DNA of 64,000 nucleotides from Hydractinia symbiolongicarpus (taxonomy: Eukaryota > Cnidaria > Hydrozoa > Anthoathecata > Hydractiniidae): NCBI RefSeq assembly GCF_029227915.1, contig NC_079886.1:17646501-17710500 (forward strand), in the 5' to 3' direction. A program made the translations under genes and the position numbers. Every line of letters begins with the position of its first letter. Positions within the stretch are counted from its first letter, which is position 1. The notes beneath the pieces were generated by a model, which was not told where the DNA came from, searched no databases, and worked only from the letters and a program-made list of their open reading frames with translations. Shown in pieces: positions 11,001 through 23,400 of this stretch.

Positions 11001-14000
11001 AAATTTTGTCTTAACGGAGTCCGTTTTGTATATTTTAAATTTTCAAATAAATATTTTTTACCTTTATATTATTTTCATTATTTGTCTCCTACAAATGAAT
11101 TATATAGTCTTCAAAGTTAAACGTAAATACATTTTTTATTTCGCCTATTTTAAATGTTCGCGAAAATAATTCGTAAAAATAAACCTATTTCGCACAGGTT
11201 AATTTCAAGAAGGGCAAAACAAATCTAAGGCGAGGTTAGGCTTGCTTAAGATATGATTTGTGTAGGTGTTAACAAAATGTTTTTCTAAATTTTTGTGAAT
11301 ATGTTTTAGATGCATACACAGAAGAGCATGTTCGATATCGGTGGTTCCAGAAAGGACTGAGCATAGTGTCGCCGGAGATCTCACAATACACTCTTGTGAA
11401 TTTCAGTAAATCAGCACACTTAACGAAATATTTATCAAGTATGATCTATCGTAATTTCTTATTTGAATGAAATCTAAGGGTGAGTTTCATAGTAACAGGA
11501 CAACCTTTAGATATAGAATATTCCTGGATAATTGTCTACCCTGCTCCTTCGGCTCATTAATCAATTGGTTGCTTCACTGATCCCTAACTGTTTAATAAAC
11601 CTATATGTAGGTTCATTATTTACAGTATATGTTTAGTGATGAAAAATTGTCAGTTGAACTGCATGAATCGTATGAGAGAAATGCGAATTTTTTTCCTTGA
11701 AGAAAACTTAGTTAAGTAGGCTGTTTTAACTAACAATCCTGTTGTAGCGTGACTATTAGTAATCTTATCCTCCTTTAGTATGTTCTTAAAATGTGAATCG
11801 TTAGATGAAACAACTTTCGTATTTTTCTGGAGCAAATCTTTAAAAAGACAGTATATTAAACTAAAGATGGAACTTTGCTTAAAATTTTAAACTTTAAATC
11901 ATTGTTTAGGTGGTGTGTACAGTATCTTGGAAGGTACCTTCGTATTTCAAAGACGCATGGCAGTCTCTCTGATGCAAATCTTCTTCCCTTCCACCGCTAT
12001 TGTTTGCATTTCTTTCGTTTCATTTTGGGTTCATAAGAACTGTGTGTCAGCGAGGGTTGGTAAGTACGAATTTTAAAATTATTAATTGGATACTAGCCGT
12101 TTACCCGTGGAAAAGTCCTTTATATATTCTATTTCGTGTTTCCGTAACACAAAGTCAAACACACGCACAAATAGCCAGTCGGAATACGGCTATCATTAAA
12201 GAAACTAGCCAGGGAAACCCGGCAAGCGCCGGGGTAATCCACAAGTCAAGGTGTGACTCGCCGTTAAATACTCTGTGGAGCGCTGAATAGGAGCCGTAAA
12301 ATGTGTCACACATTCAGGTGGAGCGTTTTAGTACAGGTACACGGCATGTCGCAAATCGACTTAAGTGCATACACCAATACACAGTGTTGCAACTGTAGCA
12401 TATTTTTAAAAAATCACTTTCCCGCAATGATAGCTGAAATAAAAAACAGAGTTTACAAACCGTTCTTACGCTGTCATAGCAGAAACAATCAAGATTTTGT
12501 GAAAGTTAAAAAATTAATAATGACACCATGACTGAGCGGTTAGTACAGTCAAACAGAGTTAAACAGGCATATATGCGCATTACCCTTTTCCAAAAAAAAT
12601 TTCTCGCAACTTTGGTTTAAATAAAAACACAGAAAAGAGCTTGTCGTAACCCGTCCAATTAAAAATATAACTCAGCCATTTAATTTTGCAGAATAAGTTT
12701 TCATGACAGTAATAAAAGGTGTAGCTACCTAACTGCATTTAGCATAAGAATTTTGTTGTTTTGTAGTAGCTAGCTTAAAACTACATTTGGCTACTTTAAC
12801 TTTTTAGCCAGAGATAGCTATGAAGAGCTAGCCACAACCAATACATAAAGATAAATATTGATATGCCAAACTGAATAAAAACATCAAAAGAATGGGAATA
12901 AATAAGGGCAGCTATAGCTTCCTAGCAGAATGCTGCCTTAAAATCTCAATCCTAGTTAAAACTTAAAAATTGGTTTGTTTAAGAATTATACTTGCTAGAA
13001 AACGTGACAATCTCAACATTTGAAAACATCAAAATAAATATTCCTATAGATACAAAGTATTTAAAAGAGAAAAAAGTCAAAAGGAGACTTACAAGCCAGA
13101 CAACATCATTTTCAAACCAAAATGGCCTTCGAGCATGTTTCCGTTGTTTATCCGGTTCTAACGTAATCCGAAATTACTTCGAATTTAAGCTGCGTCCAGC
13201 CGAAAAACGGAAGACCGTAAATATCGGGTCCCGCAACTTTTCCGAAAAAAGCTGCGCGCAACCATTTTGAACACACATAATGCGGCCGTTATTATAGATA
13301 CTAGTCGCCCGTGGAAAAATCCACGGAGTCGCCCTTCATTTATATACCGTGTTTCCGTAACAGAAACACAAACAGACGCACGAACAGACAGACGGAATAC
13401 GGCTATTATTAAAGAGACAATATCTAGTTGGCCATCTAAGTTCCAAGTTTCTATAGTCCACACGCAAGCTAAAGAAAAAATAACGATTAAGTCATCTAAG
13501 AAACATTTTTAAACGAAAAAGAAAATTCACCTGCAACCTCGTCCCCATGGCCTTCTACAGGCAAAATTAATCGCATTACCAACCCTATGATATAAGCAAT
13601 ATAATAGGAACTAGAAACGAAGTTGATTTATTTAAAACAATTTTGTGCAAGTGCTCCGTTCAGTAATTTCATATTTTGTTTTCATTAGTTAATTTTTACT
13701 TCACTTTCATATTTTTGTATTATTTCAGGACTTGGTATTATACCACTTCTTACTATTAGTACCATATGGGGATCAGTCAATCGAAGTTTACCAAGAGTGA
13801 ATTACGTTAAAGCTATTGATGTTTACTTCATCGGATCATTCTGTTTTATATTTTGCGCCCTTCTAGAATATACTGTTGTGCAGAACTTAAATTTCAAGGC
13901 GAAAAAAAAGAAAAGTCTAACAATAAAAAGACAAAGTTCATTTCGTGGCAAAGAAGGTAGAGCAGATTCAGCGCCGTTATTTGTGAGTGAAACATTTCTT

Positions 14001-15067
14001 TACACTATGTTATGTATATCCTTTGTATAAGATAGCAGTGTTGCATACAAGTATTGGGACAACGGTGTTTTCTCGAAAGCATCAAATGATCAATCCTTGG
14101 TGTGAGCCACAAAAATGCGTTTTATAGTTATCTAGACATGTCACGAAGACCTGGAAGTACAGGCACTAATTTCTGAATGTAGTCATAAACCTAAAATTCT
14201 ATTTTCACCACATTCTGACCAGAATTTAAGAATAAAACTGAGAGTTGCTTTTCTGTGCAGCTTGCCTGACAAACATTTGACTGATTGGATTGTCCGACCA
14301 CATACCAATCCGTGAATGAATTTGGCGGTTTTAGCGTTACTAGTACTTCATTTCAAGGAATTTATAGTAAATTTGAAACAAAATGTTGCTCATCACTTAT
14401 TAGACAGATCCGACGTTAGATCTTTGTATTTACATGGACCATTTGCGCATGCAATCTGGTTTCTCAATTCGAAGAACTTTTCTAGGTTTTCATTTCATCA
14501 TCTTCTGGTATTTTTAGTTGTGGAAAATTTTGTGGTTTTGTAGCTAACTTTGAAATTTTGGTAATGATGGGAATTCCCCTCGCACTATTTTCCAATACAC
14601 TAGGAGCTCCATTGCAGGACGCATTGATCAAAATGTCGATAGCATATGAAAAATTAAAACTGGCTAAAAAATCATCTGCTGTATCATTACTTCTTGTGAT
14701 TTCTTCTATTCATTGTTACTTTTAGAATGACATGTTCACAGGCAGCTGCAGGAAACCTGTTCCTCCTCAAAGCGTGTTCAAAATTAAAGAAAATGTTACT
14801 AAAACAGAATTAGATAATCGAGGCAGATATATTGCTTACACTTACACGAAAGAAGCAGATAAGAAAAAACCATCACCGCCTAAACTTGATCGAGACAAGA
14901 TGCCATACTATTATAAAGCATACCGTGTTCAGGGAAAACCAACCACACTTGATGTTATCTGCAGATTTTTCTTTCCCTTCAGCTATTTTTGCTTTAACAT
15001 GGTGTTTTGGGTATCATATCATATGACTCATCACACTACATCGAAACTTTTAGACGGACCTCACTAA
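8030..15067 (+). CDS. Cys-loop ligand-gated ion channel subunit (glycine/GABA-A-like), eight exons
   Basis: Exons by splice consensus: (8030 or 8098)-8177, 8407-8474, 8809-9035, 10408-10490, 11310-11438, 11910-12059, 13729-13982, 14726-15067. Phases agree throughout and total 1401 nt (466 aa) if ATG 8030 is the start; 8098 also has a good acceptor, so a separate signal-peptide exon upstream is possible. Seen: NYDKRMRPN, loop-A WTPDTHF, a Cys-loop with exactly 13 residues between cysteines ([10 protein letters not shown] inside), M1, an SARVGLG M2 entry, M2-M3 linker [15 protein letters not shown]3, a basic Ser-rich cytoplasmic loop and M4 ending near the stop. The family forms pentameric plasma-membrane channels gated by a transmitter; SAR before M2 and the GlyR-like linker suggest anion selectivity. 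Odd: M2 has Ile-Pro at 6'-7' instead of Thr-Thr. Ligand unknown. Confidence 0.9.
10047..10065 (-). repeat. Interstitial telomere-type repeat (TTAGGG)3
   Basis: CTAACCCTAACCCTAACCC, just over three units of the metazoan telomere hexamer read on the minus strand, inside the third receptor intron. Confidence 0.6.
12094..12250 (+). repeat. Dispersed repeat family B, copy 1 (intronic)
   Basis: The blocks ACCCGTGGAAAAGTCCTTTA, GTGTTTCCGTAACA, then CGGAATACGGCTAT and ATTAAAGA recur in the same order at 13290-13430. The head, CCCGTGGAAAA-TCC, also recurs at 24833-25095 and near 16489. It looks like a short non-autonomous retroposon, but I see no clear pol III boxes. Confidence 0.55.
13290..13430 (+). 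repeat. Dispersed repeat family B, copy 2 (intronic)
   Basis: Begins CTAGTCGCCCGTGG with AAAATCCACGG, continues CCGTGTTTCCGTAACAGAAA, then short CAGACA repeats and GACGGAATACGGCTATTATT. It is about 1.2 kb from copy 1, in the same intron and orientation. Confidence 0.6.
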
Positions 15068-15078
15068 TTGGCACAACA

Positions 15079-15302
15079 TTTTTCTAGCGTGCGCCCCCAA
15101 CAGCATTTTCAAAAATTTGAAGTGCACCACCAACTCCATTTTCATTAGTTTGACGTGCACCACCCCCAACATTTTTCTGACGTGCACTACCCACAGCATT
15201 TTTCCGACTTGCGCCACCCACAGCATTTTCAATAATTTGACGTACACCACCCCCAAAATTTTTCTGACGTGCGCCACACACAGCATTTTCAATAATCTGA
15301 CC
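15079..15302 (-). repeat. 27/33-bp minisatellite, open on the minus strand
   Basis: Seven to eight units directly follow the receptor stop codon. Units are 27 or 33 bp (for example, 27: TTTTTCTGACGTGCACTACC plus CACAGCA). Every length is a multiple of three, so one minus-strand frame stays open and reads a 9- or 11-residue repeat of the type (N)AVGGARQ-K-N. It is probably part of the receptor 3' UTR on the plus strand. No start codon or homology supports translation. Confidence 0.7.
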
Positions 15303-16116
15303 TTCTACCTTTTAATAATTATTAGCGCACTATGACAAGAGGGAATAAACAAATTATAGCTAGCAAAGTATAGCTAGCTGTATCAAAAAAGAGCGCTGAT
15401 TAAATCGAGCAAAAATAAAATACACACTTAAAATGACATTATAATGACTGGCTTTGACAGAACATTTATCACCAGCTTAAATTTTTTGTTGGAAATTACA
15501 ATTGTACATATTAGTGTAATAATTATTAACAACTAGCTAGGGATATATAGGGATATATATAATAGCATGTTGTGCTGTATTTTGTTGTTATATTTGTTTT
15601 ATTTTAAGTTAGGTTTTAGTAAGCATTGGAGAAAATATGCAAGAGAAATTTTGGTCCTAACTCATATTTGATTAGCTATAGCTATTAATTTTGGTAAATA
15701 TTTTGCACATGGTAAATTTCTACCAAACTAGGTAATCGAAATACTTATCGACAACATTTAAAAATCACGAAACTTGTTATTTCCATTCATTTATTTTAAC
15801 CAGAATATATATTGTTTTGTTTTATTTCTCACAACGGCTGAAACTTTGTAGATATGCTTGTGTGATGAAATAAAATACAAAAACAAGTCCATGTCAATTT
15901 TATTTAGTATATGTGTAAGTTTAAAAAACCAAATAAGAACAAAAACTCAGAAAAACTGCCAATGCTAGAGCCTTTCACTGGTTTCCTAAAAGAGAATGCG
16001 TATAGCACATTGCTTTGATGCGATTTCCACGATGTGATATCAGACAAGATTGAGAAATGCCATCCTTTTTTGGTTTTAAGATTCTAGTGGTAGCTAGAAT
16101 ATTGCTATTCCATATA
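15303..16116. other. Intergenic AT-rich stretch
   Basis: No gene seen. AATAAA at 15344-15349 is a candidate polyadenylation signal for the receptor gene, about 280 nt after its stop. Confidence 0.35.
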
Positions 16117-16460
16117 CAGTTAACACCCGGTAACTTGAACCTCCAAAGAACCGTGGAAATTACTCGACTTAACGAATGTTCGAGTTAAACGAAGCTCCCG
16201 TAAGGTCGAATTTAGTGCACAATGAGATTATAGTTCGATAAAATGCAATTTTTCAAGAGTTGAGGTGGCAGTTACCGGGATAATATGCAATCTTGACGAT
16301 GAAAAAGGGTCGAGTTAACGAATGTTCGAGTTTCACTGGTTCGAGTTAACCGAATTTTCTTTATAGGAAAGTATTAACGAAAATTCAAAAGACCCTAGGA
16401 AATGGTTCGAGATAATTAAAGTTCGAGTTATCCGGTGTTCCAGTTACTGGGAGCTAACTG
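16117..16460. mobile_element. pogo/Tigger-type MITE, 344 bp, flanked by TA
   Basis: The left end CAGTTAACACCCGGTAACTT and the right end (reverse complement CAGTTAGCTCCCAGTAACTG) form TIRs. The interior is full of inverted TCGAGTTAA and CGAATGTTCGAG motifs. Both sides are flanked by TA (16115-16116 and 16461-16462), the duplication of Tc1/mariner-pogo elements. No coding capacity. A dead pogo-type transposase lies at about 21700-22330 in this window. Confidence 0.75.
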
Positions 16461-16462
16461 TA

Positions 16463-18309
16463 TCTAAAATATGCATAATAAATAAAAGCCTGTGGAAAAA
16501 TCCACTCAGGTAAACAAACAATAGGAAAGATCTGCCAATTGAATTTTGATGACATCAGCAAATATTTCAGTACATTGAATACTGCCCTTTGCCAAAAAAA
16601 TTAAGCTGAAAATGCAAATGAACGTTTTCAAGGAAAACAGTCCTAATTTAACAAAGCAAGTTGTTGAAAGTCAAATTTGAAATTTTGTTTCCATTTAAAC
16701 CTTACACAAAATATAAAAACAACAGCGCGCAAGATGTGAAATTTAGTTGATAGAAAATTACAACATCAACAGTCACAAAATCACCTATAACTATAACTTT
16801 TTATCACTCACGTTCTTCTCATAAAAAAGTACTTACTTATTACTGTCCTTCTGCTTGGAAATTTGGAAAAATCATTCATTGGGCTGCATACTATCCTCTC
16901 CCACAAATACATACACAAATTGAAAAAAATAACCGGTTAAGAACACAAAATTATTTACCTATTTATTTTGTGTATGATCTTCCGTACTGCCCTTTACTAA
17001 ATATTTTAAATCAAAATGTCCAAAAAAGCAATGAGTAATTTTCAAATCAACAAAGACTATTATCTTGGAAACATTGTATATGGTGCTTTCACACAAACGT
17101 TTATACAAAATATAAAACAAGAGGGTTTTTTAGGAGCATATCTTTATCAACAAAATCCATAACCACTCGCACACATCGACGCATCCCCACCTCCTACCTG
17201 TGCTCATCGTCTCTGTCATGAGTATCCGTACACACTTCTGAATATTGGTGCATCCTCGCATTCGACCGCTCCGCATGACGCACTTAATAAACATTCTCGC
17301 AAATCGATGCATCGCTTCTCAGCACCTTTTCAATCTATCTTCGAACTCTCCGCTTCCGATTATCTCCGGAGCTGCCCCACATTTTTCCCCTTCAAAAAAA
17401 GAAATTCAAAAAAAGTAAGAGAAGTCAACATTCGCATGGTTTAAAAATACATTTCTCGCTGGTATTGAGTTCTTTGTGTCCCTCATGGTCACGGTTCTTA
17501 TAGCAAGAAGTGAAAAGGAAGAAAAAAATGAGAATGATATTGACAACTTATTATATACGGTTGATATCGGATAGGGTTTGTACTCTAGTAATGACGAAGG
17601 ATCTTATGTTTCCAGGGGACATAAGATAAAGTCACGACACAACAGTGCGCGATGGCTGTGAACGTAGACTTAATGATAGATGCAAGTGTAGACGAAGATT
17701 TGTAGTGAAGGGTAAAATTTTGTGCTGGTGCTGCTAAAAGTAAACACATCACCTATAATGGAGAGAGCTGTGTATGCAACAACCTGAAAAGTTTGCCCAT
17801 TCTCCGATGCTGGCTGAAAGAATGGCCCTGTAAGAAACATGAACATCCTTAAGAAAGAAGCGGCGATTTTAGGTATCAAAGAAAGATTGAAGATGTTAAG
17901 AGAGGAATTGGAGAGTTCCATCTGAAAAGTCAACTTTAAGAACGGTACAACGGAGACCATGGGTCGTACTGTATGTTGTGTGTGCAGACGTCACAAGTAG
18001 TAAATCTAAATCTATACATAGAGGAACTTGACAAAAAAAAAGTCGTATAATTCATGACGGTGGTATACTAATCAACTTTGCCATTGGGGAGGTGATTAAT
18101 TGCGCTGGAGAAATATGGTCTCCCCATTGGCAAATTGTTACGCAAGGACACAAAAGTTAAGACGTTTTTAAGGTCACATACAAAACTTTTGTCAAATACG
18201 GCGGATCCTCTCCGCAACTTTTACATTCTGAACAGATTTTAATTCTTTTAGTACCCAATTTTTGCCTTGTTACCTCTTACGACCAGCTCCGCATGCTATC
18301 ATTAATCGA
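16463..18309. other. Intergenic stretch without a recognised gene
   Basis: Open frames here (for example the minus-strand 96-codon frame at 17670-17960) show no family signature. The proximity of the Polinton-associated remnant at 18312-18690 suggests part of this may be decayed Polinton DNA; I cannot demonstrate it. Confidence 0.3.
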
Positions 18310-18311
18310 TG

Positions 18312-18690
18312 TTATTCACCATACGTTTTACACACTGCCATCTCTTTCTTCAGCTTCATATAGCGCTGCTTTTCCTGCATGATCAAGCTAAGTTCGTAAT
18401 TGCTAACAACACCGTTCTTTATGACCTTAGAGATGACATCTATGATGGAGTTTACTTTGGAGTACGAGCAGCCTTTACTCACATGCTTCATAGCCTTCAC
18501 CCCTAGCCTTTTCGAAGCATTCCTCAGACCTGATTGGCTGACTCTCATCGCTATACCTTCCATACCTGTTGCTAAAGCACCAACCCTGCAACCGGTAGTG
18601 ATGACTTCTCTTTTTGTTACGTTTGTCCCGCACCATTTTGCACTTTTCTTCTAAATATTCGCTTTCCGAAGTGCAGGTAACCATATTTCT
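18312..18690 (-). pseudogene. Remnant of a Polinton-associated accessory ORF
   Basis: The minus-strand frame reads GCRVGALATGMEGIAM, then SKRLGVKAMKHVSKG, then KVNSIIDVISKVIKNGVV and ELSLIMQEKQRYMKLKKEM before a stop. This is the layout of small accessory proteins that I recall accompanying Polinton-type DNA polymerase ORFs in cnidarian genomes: a Gly/Ala-rich hydrophobic stretch, a basic segment, then a helical tail of the form KLN-I--L-SKAL-D--I---EF-LI--E-EKY--MK. There is no intact start, and the upstream frame is scrambled. The assignment is by remembered pattern only. Confidence 0.45.
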
Positions 18691-20451
18691 GGAGGTTGAT
18701 AGGAAATACTATTGATATGAATATTTCTGTCCATACTATTTATGGTTTCTTTCACTTTTCCTGTTGTCCAATTGGACTCGGCTTATGGGTTTTTTTTACG
18801 CCATGTCTGATTATTTTTCGGGCTATGGTCCGCCATCTTATTTTAGTCTGTCTCTGCGTTACGTACTGTTCTTTTGTGCTCTTAACATTAGCATCACACA
18901 ATCCTTACACAAAATTTCGTAGACAGTATTACATTAACTCTCTAGACATAATTTGTCTTTCGGATGCGACAGTGTACTACGTAGCGTGTTTTTAGATTGA
19001 AACACTGGCTTTATTTATCTTCCAATACCCAAAGAAGTATGTTACTTGTTTTTTGGTATATATGGCATACACACTGTAGCGACTGGTTCATTTTCTGCAC
19101 CTTTCCTTTCACTGTTTTTATCAGTTCTGTTCCTGATTTTCCTTTCAACCTTTTTAATGGTTTGTCTCGAGTACCCATTTGCAAGTATCAGATAGTTTTT
19201 TCTTTTGGTTATTTTCTCCACTGAATATGCTAGCACTGTAGCAGTGGAAACGTAGCCTAGAATAAACTCATTTGTCCAGGACATGATAATATTTATAATA
19301 TTCAATGACAATAAATAAACAGATAAATGGTAATATTTTTAAAGGACATGTAAGGTTTTTTGACCAGCGTTTCATGCTCTATACAATGGTGACAATAGGT
19401 GTACAGTTTCTTTTTGTACTTCAGTGGTTTTTTGCTGACGTCAACACAATTTTTTAACTCTCATTTTCCCTCACCTGTTAGTTAAAATCACACGATGCTA
19501 TACATTTTCTTAATCAGTGTTTTAAGTTCTACACATTAAACGCAACCGGTACATAATTTTCTTAAAAATTATTTTTTATATAGGCACTACTTAACTCACC
19601 TAAAATAGCCTATATTGCCTATATTTTTTCGTTGTACTTCTACATTTGCGGACATAGACAAAAATCCACTTAAAAGTGAATTTCTTTCACGTCCGAAATT
19701 TTTCTGAAATCGAGTATCTGAAAATTAACGTTCGAAATTTTTTGATGTTAATGTAGCCACTAAAAGAAAAAAAAAAGTGTCCAAACCACTAGAAAGCACT
19801 AGTAACCACCAGAAAGGCCAGAAAGCACCAAAAAAGTTTCAAACGCCTAAAAACAAGATATTTAAATGCAGAGATTTTAAAATTGTTTAACTAAATGGAA
19901 TATTGAACTACATGATTACTGGGGTTGTTAAGGCGTTGTTGCTGATTTGTATCATGGAATTTTCTACATCACACTATTTTTTCCAAGACTAAGATATGCA
20001 AATCTGTTAATTTTATTTACTTTCACACCGATATAGACTGCCAATTTTCGCTAATATCCTATACGAAATACACATTGTTTCAGTTAACTATGAAAGATTA
20101 GACACAACAAAATTAGTACCAATTAACAGGCTAAATAATGAATGTGTGAACGCATAAACATGTTGCAAAAAAACTTTATTTTGTATTCATTATAGGTAAT
20201 TTTATTTATTTATTTATTTATAATTATTTAGCAAAGAATTTTTGTTTGTGTAACAGAGATACAAAAGAATAAACGGGCAGTTTTCAAACATTTTACAAAA
20301 GACACCTAGGAAGATGTTTCAAAAAAAAGAAAGAAATAAAACACGCTAGAAACAGAGCTATTCACCTGTCTGATACATAGTTCTAATTAAAAACAAGAAG
20401 GAAATTTTTCTTGTAAACGTAGAATCAACTCTTAACAACATAAATATTAAG
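18691..20451. other. Intergenic stretch with two small repeats
   Basis: No gene recognised. It contains one copy of a perfect 40-bp direct repeat (19372-19411) and a (TTTA)n run at 20199-20221 that resembles a LINE 3' tail without a recognisable LINE body. Confidence 0.35.
19372..19411 (+). repeat. 40-bp perfect direct repeat, copy 1
   Basis: TCATGCTCTATACAATGGTG continuing through AGGTGTACAGTTTCT is identical to 21106-21145, which abuts an exon of the PAN-EGF-LamG gene. Flanking sequence differs on both sides. Confidence 0.8.
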
Positions 20452-23400
20452 ATGAAATCATTCTTCATATTTTTTTGTGTAACTTTATGGCGTTTATGCT
20501 TCAGTACTTATGGCCAGTATGGTCAGATAAGCACTAAATATATTGCTGTTAGTAACATTCTAACAAAGATAGACCGTTCGTCCACAGTATCGTGTTATTT
20601 GAAATGCTTGCAACACACGCAATGTTTTGAAGCTGCTCTATCGACCGACCAAAATAATGACTGCTTCCTATTGAAAGATTATCGAAATGAAATAAACGAT
20701 GTGGAAAAAAGGTTAAAGATGAATGTTATTTCGAAGGTTAGTTTTGTCTATTTTTTATATGAATATAAACTTTTCGTGCGCAATTAAGCCATTTAGTCAA
20801 TTACGTAACCGCGGGACCGTTTGTGGTATTTCCACACGAAAAACACCCGCGTAAGTTAAAGAGAATTGGAGTGGTTTATTCTATTGTTGAGTAAGTTAAT
20901 ACAAAGACCTCTTTCTACACAGCAAAGTTGAATTTTATTTTTGAAATTTAAAAAATTGGTGGATTACTGAATATATTTTAGTAAAGCTGCTAAAAGACTT
21001 TTGTGTGTTTGACATTCTGTCATTATTTCTTTCTTTTACTAGCTACTTCAACAAATATTAAAATATCCTTTCTATTTTATCAGTCTTGATTGTAAAGTTC
21101 ACAAATCATGCTCTATACAATGGTGACAATAGGTGTACAGTTTCTGCTCTGCGTATTAGGTGTGTCCAGCAGATGTATGCCTTGCCAAGTCGAAAGAAAA
21201 GCCTTGCAAACCAGGATTTTTTGGAAGGAACTGTGAAAAAGGTAGCTTTACTTCTATCTGTTAGTCAAATTAATTCTACTTTTATTTATAATAAATATAT
21301 TTTGACTTTTTTTATAAGTGACCAACTGGTAGCCTTGTGGTAGAGCGTTTACTTCCAGCGCGGGAGATCTTGGATTTAAACCCTAGCCGAGTCATGCCAG
21401 AGTTTTTAAAAATGTGAATCTATCCTTTTTGCTTAACGCTCAGCATGAGAATAAGATTGATATCTCGGTGGTTTGTCTAGTTGAGCGATTGATGTGCTCG
21501 CACGACTTTCGTAGCTTAAATGGGAGCTTTAAATGCACTAGGACCCCTGTCGCAAGACCCTCGTTAATAGCAGTACCAGTAGGGACTGAAGGGGCTATCC
21601 CGGGTAAACAATTTCAATAATATTTGCTTCCATATTGTGCTATCATTCGCACTAGCTTCGTGCTTAAAGAACTATTTTGAAAGAAATTTGAAAACCTTCA
21701 ATTCCTAATGAAAACATTCGATACTACTATTACCTTACAGCTATTACTATTACTATTACATACAGCGTCTTCTATTTTGAAAGGAAGTAGATTAAAAACT
21801 GGTGCAAACCTAAAAACTCCCTGATCCATTGTCTGTGTACAGGAAGTGTTATTTGTTATTTGCGGGAATTGTAAATTGATGGCTTTTATTCCTATGTTCA
21901 TGGGTAGAACAATTATCGACCATCAAAACAATGTTTCTTCCCTGCATATCAAATTTACGATCGAGCTCGCGCAACCATTCCGCAAACAGTGCTTCATCTA
22001 TCCATGTTTTCTTTTGAGATTGATATCGACAAGAATAATTGCGTACGTTTTTGAAGCTTCGTAGTTTTTCAGATTTTCTAATCACAAATATTGTAAGCTT
22101 TTCATCAGACGCAGCCAACCCGGTTAATCGCAATCTGCTGTGTTTTCCACCTGCACAACGTTATAGCCTCAAATGTTCAAAGACCCATTCGTCTGCATTG
22201 AAGAAATCCCTCAATTCGTATCTGGCTAGTATTGCTGGTAGGGTTGTTTTTAGCCACGTACAGATCTTAAAAGCCTCAGTTTTAGAATTTTTGGCTAGGA
22301 ACGAAAATTTTGAATACCACTAGTAGCGAGACATACGAAATGCGGTACTTAAAGGAGGGGCAAAACCCGTGGATTTATTATATTTTGTCCAAGGTGCTGT
22401 AACTCTACGAATATCTTCAATATCAAAACATTCTTAGTCATTGTTTATAGAGTTTTTTTGTTATGATAGCTTTGGGGCAGACCAAGCCAATCAGTCTGGT
22501 CTTTAAAATCAACACTGGCATCATGAACGTATATTCAGCAGCCGTGCCCTGCGCAGTTCGCCTCTCCTTTAAAATTTGTTTGAATCTCTTATAACAAATT
22601 TTAATTAAGACGAGGTTACGATAGCATGTACCCTGTGTTTTTATTTGAACTGTTGGTGTACGGCGCAAAGTATACCTGCACTACGCGTTCCACTAGGCTG
22701 TGTGCAGTTTACCTGTACGTAAACACCCAACCTTGTGTTACAACTACCATCTTTGACAAAGCAGGGAGCATTACTATATTTCTCCTTGTCTGCCTGTGAG
22801 TTGCAGATTATATTACTTCCATACCAACACTTTTTTAGACGGATCTTTCGCCGTCCGGTTTGTGAAGTCTACAACTGAGATACCTGTCTTAAGAAAAGAA
22901 TTGCTGGCTCCCCTGACTGAAGTTTCGGTTTCTTTTTGGATGAAAATGACTGATCCACCGACAAGGACACAGACTGTGTTTCTACTATCGAAGGTTCAAC
23001 CAAGAAAGCATTGTGACGATTTTGGTCTACTTTACGGAACATCCGGATCATATCTAACGAGATTTCCAAAGCACTCATTCAGATTGGTACGTTATAACAT
23101 TAAGTAGTCTACATTTTTACTTTTTTCTTAATGTAAAATTGAGTTTTCCAATTACAAGTTTTGATTCTTTACCCAAGCTGAAAGAGATGGTGCGCAAATG
23201 GCTTAACCGTTTTATCCCTTACCGATTTGATTTAGTGTATTGTGGCAAAAAAATTGACAGCCTTGAACATTGTGAAAATAATAAAAAAAATATAACAGCC
23301 GGCACAAGGGGGAAATTTTTCTCGATATAGTAACACAAAATTTTTTTGTTTACCAGCTCGCAGGGCTAGTATTGATAAAGAGGGGTGAGTGATCTTTGTC

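Noticed and set aside
17130-17960. Minus-strand open frames of 60 and 96 codons
   Set aside because: No recognisable domain; only nearness to a Polinton remnant hinted at coding, which is not enough.
21318-21394. tRNA gene
   Set aside because: Has box-like segments, but the acceptor stem does not pair and a SINE body follows; better explained as a tRNA-derived SINE.
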